64,000 nucleotides of DNA. It comes from Verrucomicrobiota bacterium. GTDB taxonomy: Bacteria > Verrucomicrobiota > Verrucomicrobiia > Opitutales > Opitutaceae. Of this stretch, positions 63,436 through 64,000 are shown one piece after another. How positions within the stretch are numbered: position 1 is the first letter of the stretch; every line of letters starts with the position of its first letter. Location of the stretch: positions 1 through 64,000 of the forward strand of contig JAEZUE010000030.1 in the NCBI GenBank assembly GCA_023443455.1, given 5' to 3'. The position numbers and the translations under genes were made by a program. Below the pieces are notes generated by a model. That model had not been told where the DNA came from and searched no databases. It saw nothing but the letters and a program-made list of their open reading frames with translations.

Positions 63436-63663
63436 ATGAATTGGAAAATCGAGATTCTGGAGAACCATACCGGGGAACTCGGAGAGGCCATCACCCACGA
63501 GGACCACCTGATCGAAGCGGAAGAGTATCACTACGACCAAGGGCAGGTGTTGGAGGTGTATGTGCACCATGCGGACGATCCGCTCTGGCACATCTTCACC
63601 GACCTGGATTCCGGCCATCGTTTCAAGATCCCGCCGGTCAAATACCGGCAGATACCGGCCTAG
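63436..63663 (+). CDS. Small protein of unknown function
   Basis: A 75-residue soluble protein, rich in Glu, His and Asp (MNWKIEILENHTGELGEAITHEDH, then ADDPLWHIFTDLDSGHRFKIPP). Secondary structure looks like a small beta-barrel (WHIFTDLDSGHRFKIPPVKYRQI). No family is recognised, though the amino-acid composition differs clearly from the Arg/Pro-rich shadow frames around it, which supports coding. It is the only open frame in this stretch with such composition. Position is 123 bp after the SRPBCC gene. Confidence 0.7.
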   Translation: MNWKIEILENHTGELGEAITHEDHLIEAEEYHYDQGQVLEVYVHHADDPLWHIFTDLDSGHRFKIPPVKYRQIPA

Positions 63664-63819
63664 CCGGTCCATGACCACGGGCCTTCGTCGCCGCACAGGG
63701 CCCGCAGCGGCACTTGGCGCCGCGCCCCACCCGATCCGGGGCGCGGTGCAGCCCGATCGGTGGAACCGCCGGCCGCGACGGGGGCGGCGCCCCCGGGACC
63801 TTCCTTCCACGATCCCAGC

Positions 63820-64000
63820 ATGTTGAAGCACCTCCTGTCCGGTCCGCCCGCGTTGCAGCTCGCCGTCGCCGAGAGCATGACCGGCGGGCGTCTCCAGGCC
63901 TTGATCACGGCGGAGTCCGGCGCCTCGGCCTTCTTCCTCGGCGGCCTCACCGCCTACACGCTGGCCCAGAAGATCCGGCACCTCGGGGTGGCCCGCGAGA
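63820..64000 (+). CDS. CinA-family nicotinamide-nucleotide amidase, start only
   Basis: ATG 63820 opens a frame that runs off the window after 60 codons. It reads MLKHLLSGPP, then LAVAESMTGGRLQALITA and ESGASAFFLGGLTAYTL, then KIRHLGV. The SxTGG-(x)-L-A and SxxFxGGxxxYxxxxK motifs are diagnostic for the CinA C-terminal domain, which deamidates nicotinamide mononucleotide. The stand-alone start at this domain suggests the PncC-type single-domain form. Confidence 0.9.
   Translation, partial: MLKHLLSGPPALQLAVAESMTGGRLQALITAESGASAFFLGGLTAYTLAQKIRHLGVARE

Overview
The window is GC-rich DNA from a single bacterial chromosome, most likely a member of the Verrucomicrobia related to Opitutus. The pointers are a PEP-CTERM/exosortase-type surface protein, a 1156-residue protein that reads as the pyrophosphate-type PEP carboxykinase, a monomeric NADP isocitrate dehydrogenase, and several kinds of 'word-like' intergenic inverted repeats. 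This placement is inferred from gene content; no marker gene such as 16S rRNA is present. I saw no tRNA, rRNA, CRISPR array, transposase or phage gene.

Layout. Positions 1-2200 hold the end of a probable STAS-domain protein and a Cache-type chemoreceptor. Positions 2.7-9.4 kb hold a TolB-like propeller protein, an MFS transporter and, divergent from it, the PPi-PEP carboxykinase. Positions 9.5-15 kb are a surface-glycan block: two NAD-dependent sugar epimerases, a family 2 glycosyltransferase and a multi-spanning glycosyltransferase-like membrane protein, followed by the PEP-CTERM protein. Positions 15.9-19.5 kb are gene-poor and repeat-rich, with YjdM, a FliA-type sigma factor and some doubtful small ORFs. 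Positions 19.7-38.4 kb are mixed housekeeping genes: a HAD phosphatase coupled to a SemiSWEET sugar transporter, an RNHCP zinc protein, isocitrate dehydrogenase, CstA, a GH43 glycosidase, a YecA/SEC-C protein, a B12-radical SAM protein, a DUF1643 protein, a giant hybrid histidine kinase broken by a 17-bp tandem duplication, and a CDF transporter.

The main feature is a minus-strand, tightly packed operon from 61140 down to 38517. It holds three NRPS/PKS megasynthases (1083, 2549 and 2362 aa), a prohibitin-like SPFH membrane protein, a PotD-like binding lipoprotein, a PvdE/SyrD-type cyclic-peptide ABC exporter and an Sfp-type phosphopantetheinyl transferase. The assembly line reads C-A-PCP / C-A-PCP-KS-(no AT)-KR-DH-ACP / docking-C-A-PCP-KS-AT-ACP-TE. 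Colinearity predicts an acylated or free residue 1, then residue 2 extended by a reduced and dehydrated C2 unit (an alpha,beta-unsaturated gamma-amino acid), then residue 3 extended by an unreduced C2 unit and released by the thioesterase, possibly as an N-acyl pyrrolinone or tetramate. I do not recognise the cluster as a described pathway. Positions 61.2-64 kb return to ordinary genes: DUF167, Dabb, exonuclease III, SRPBCC, a small protein and the start of a CinA-family amidase.
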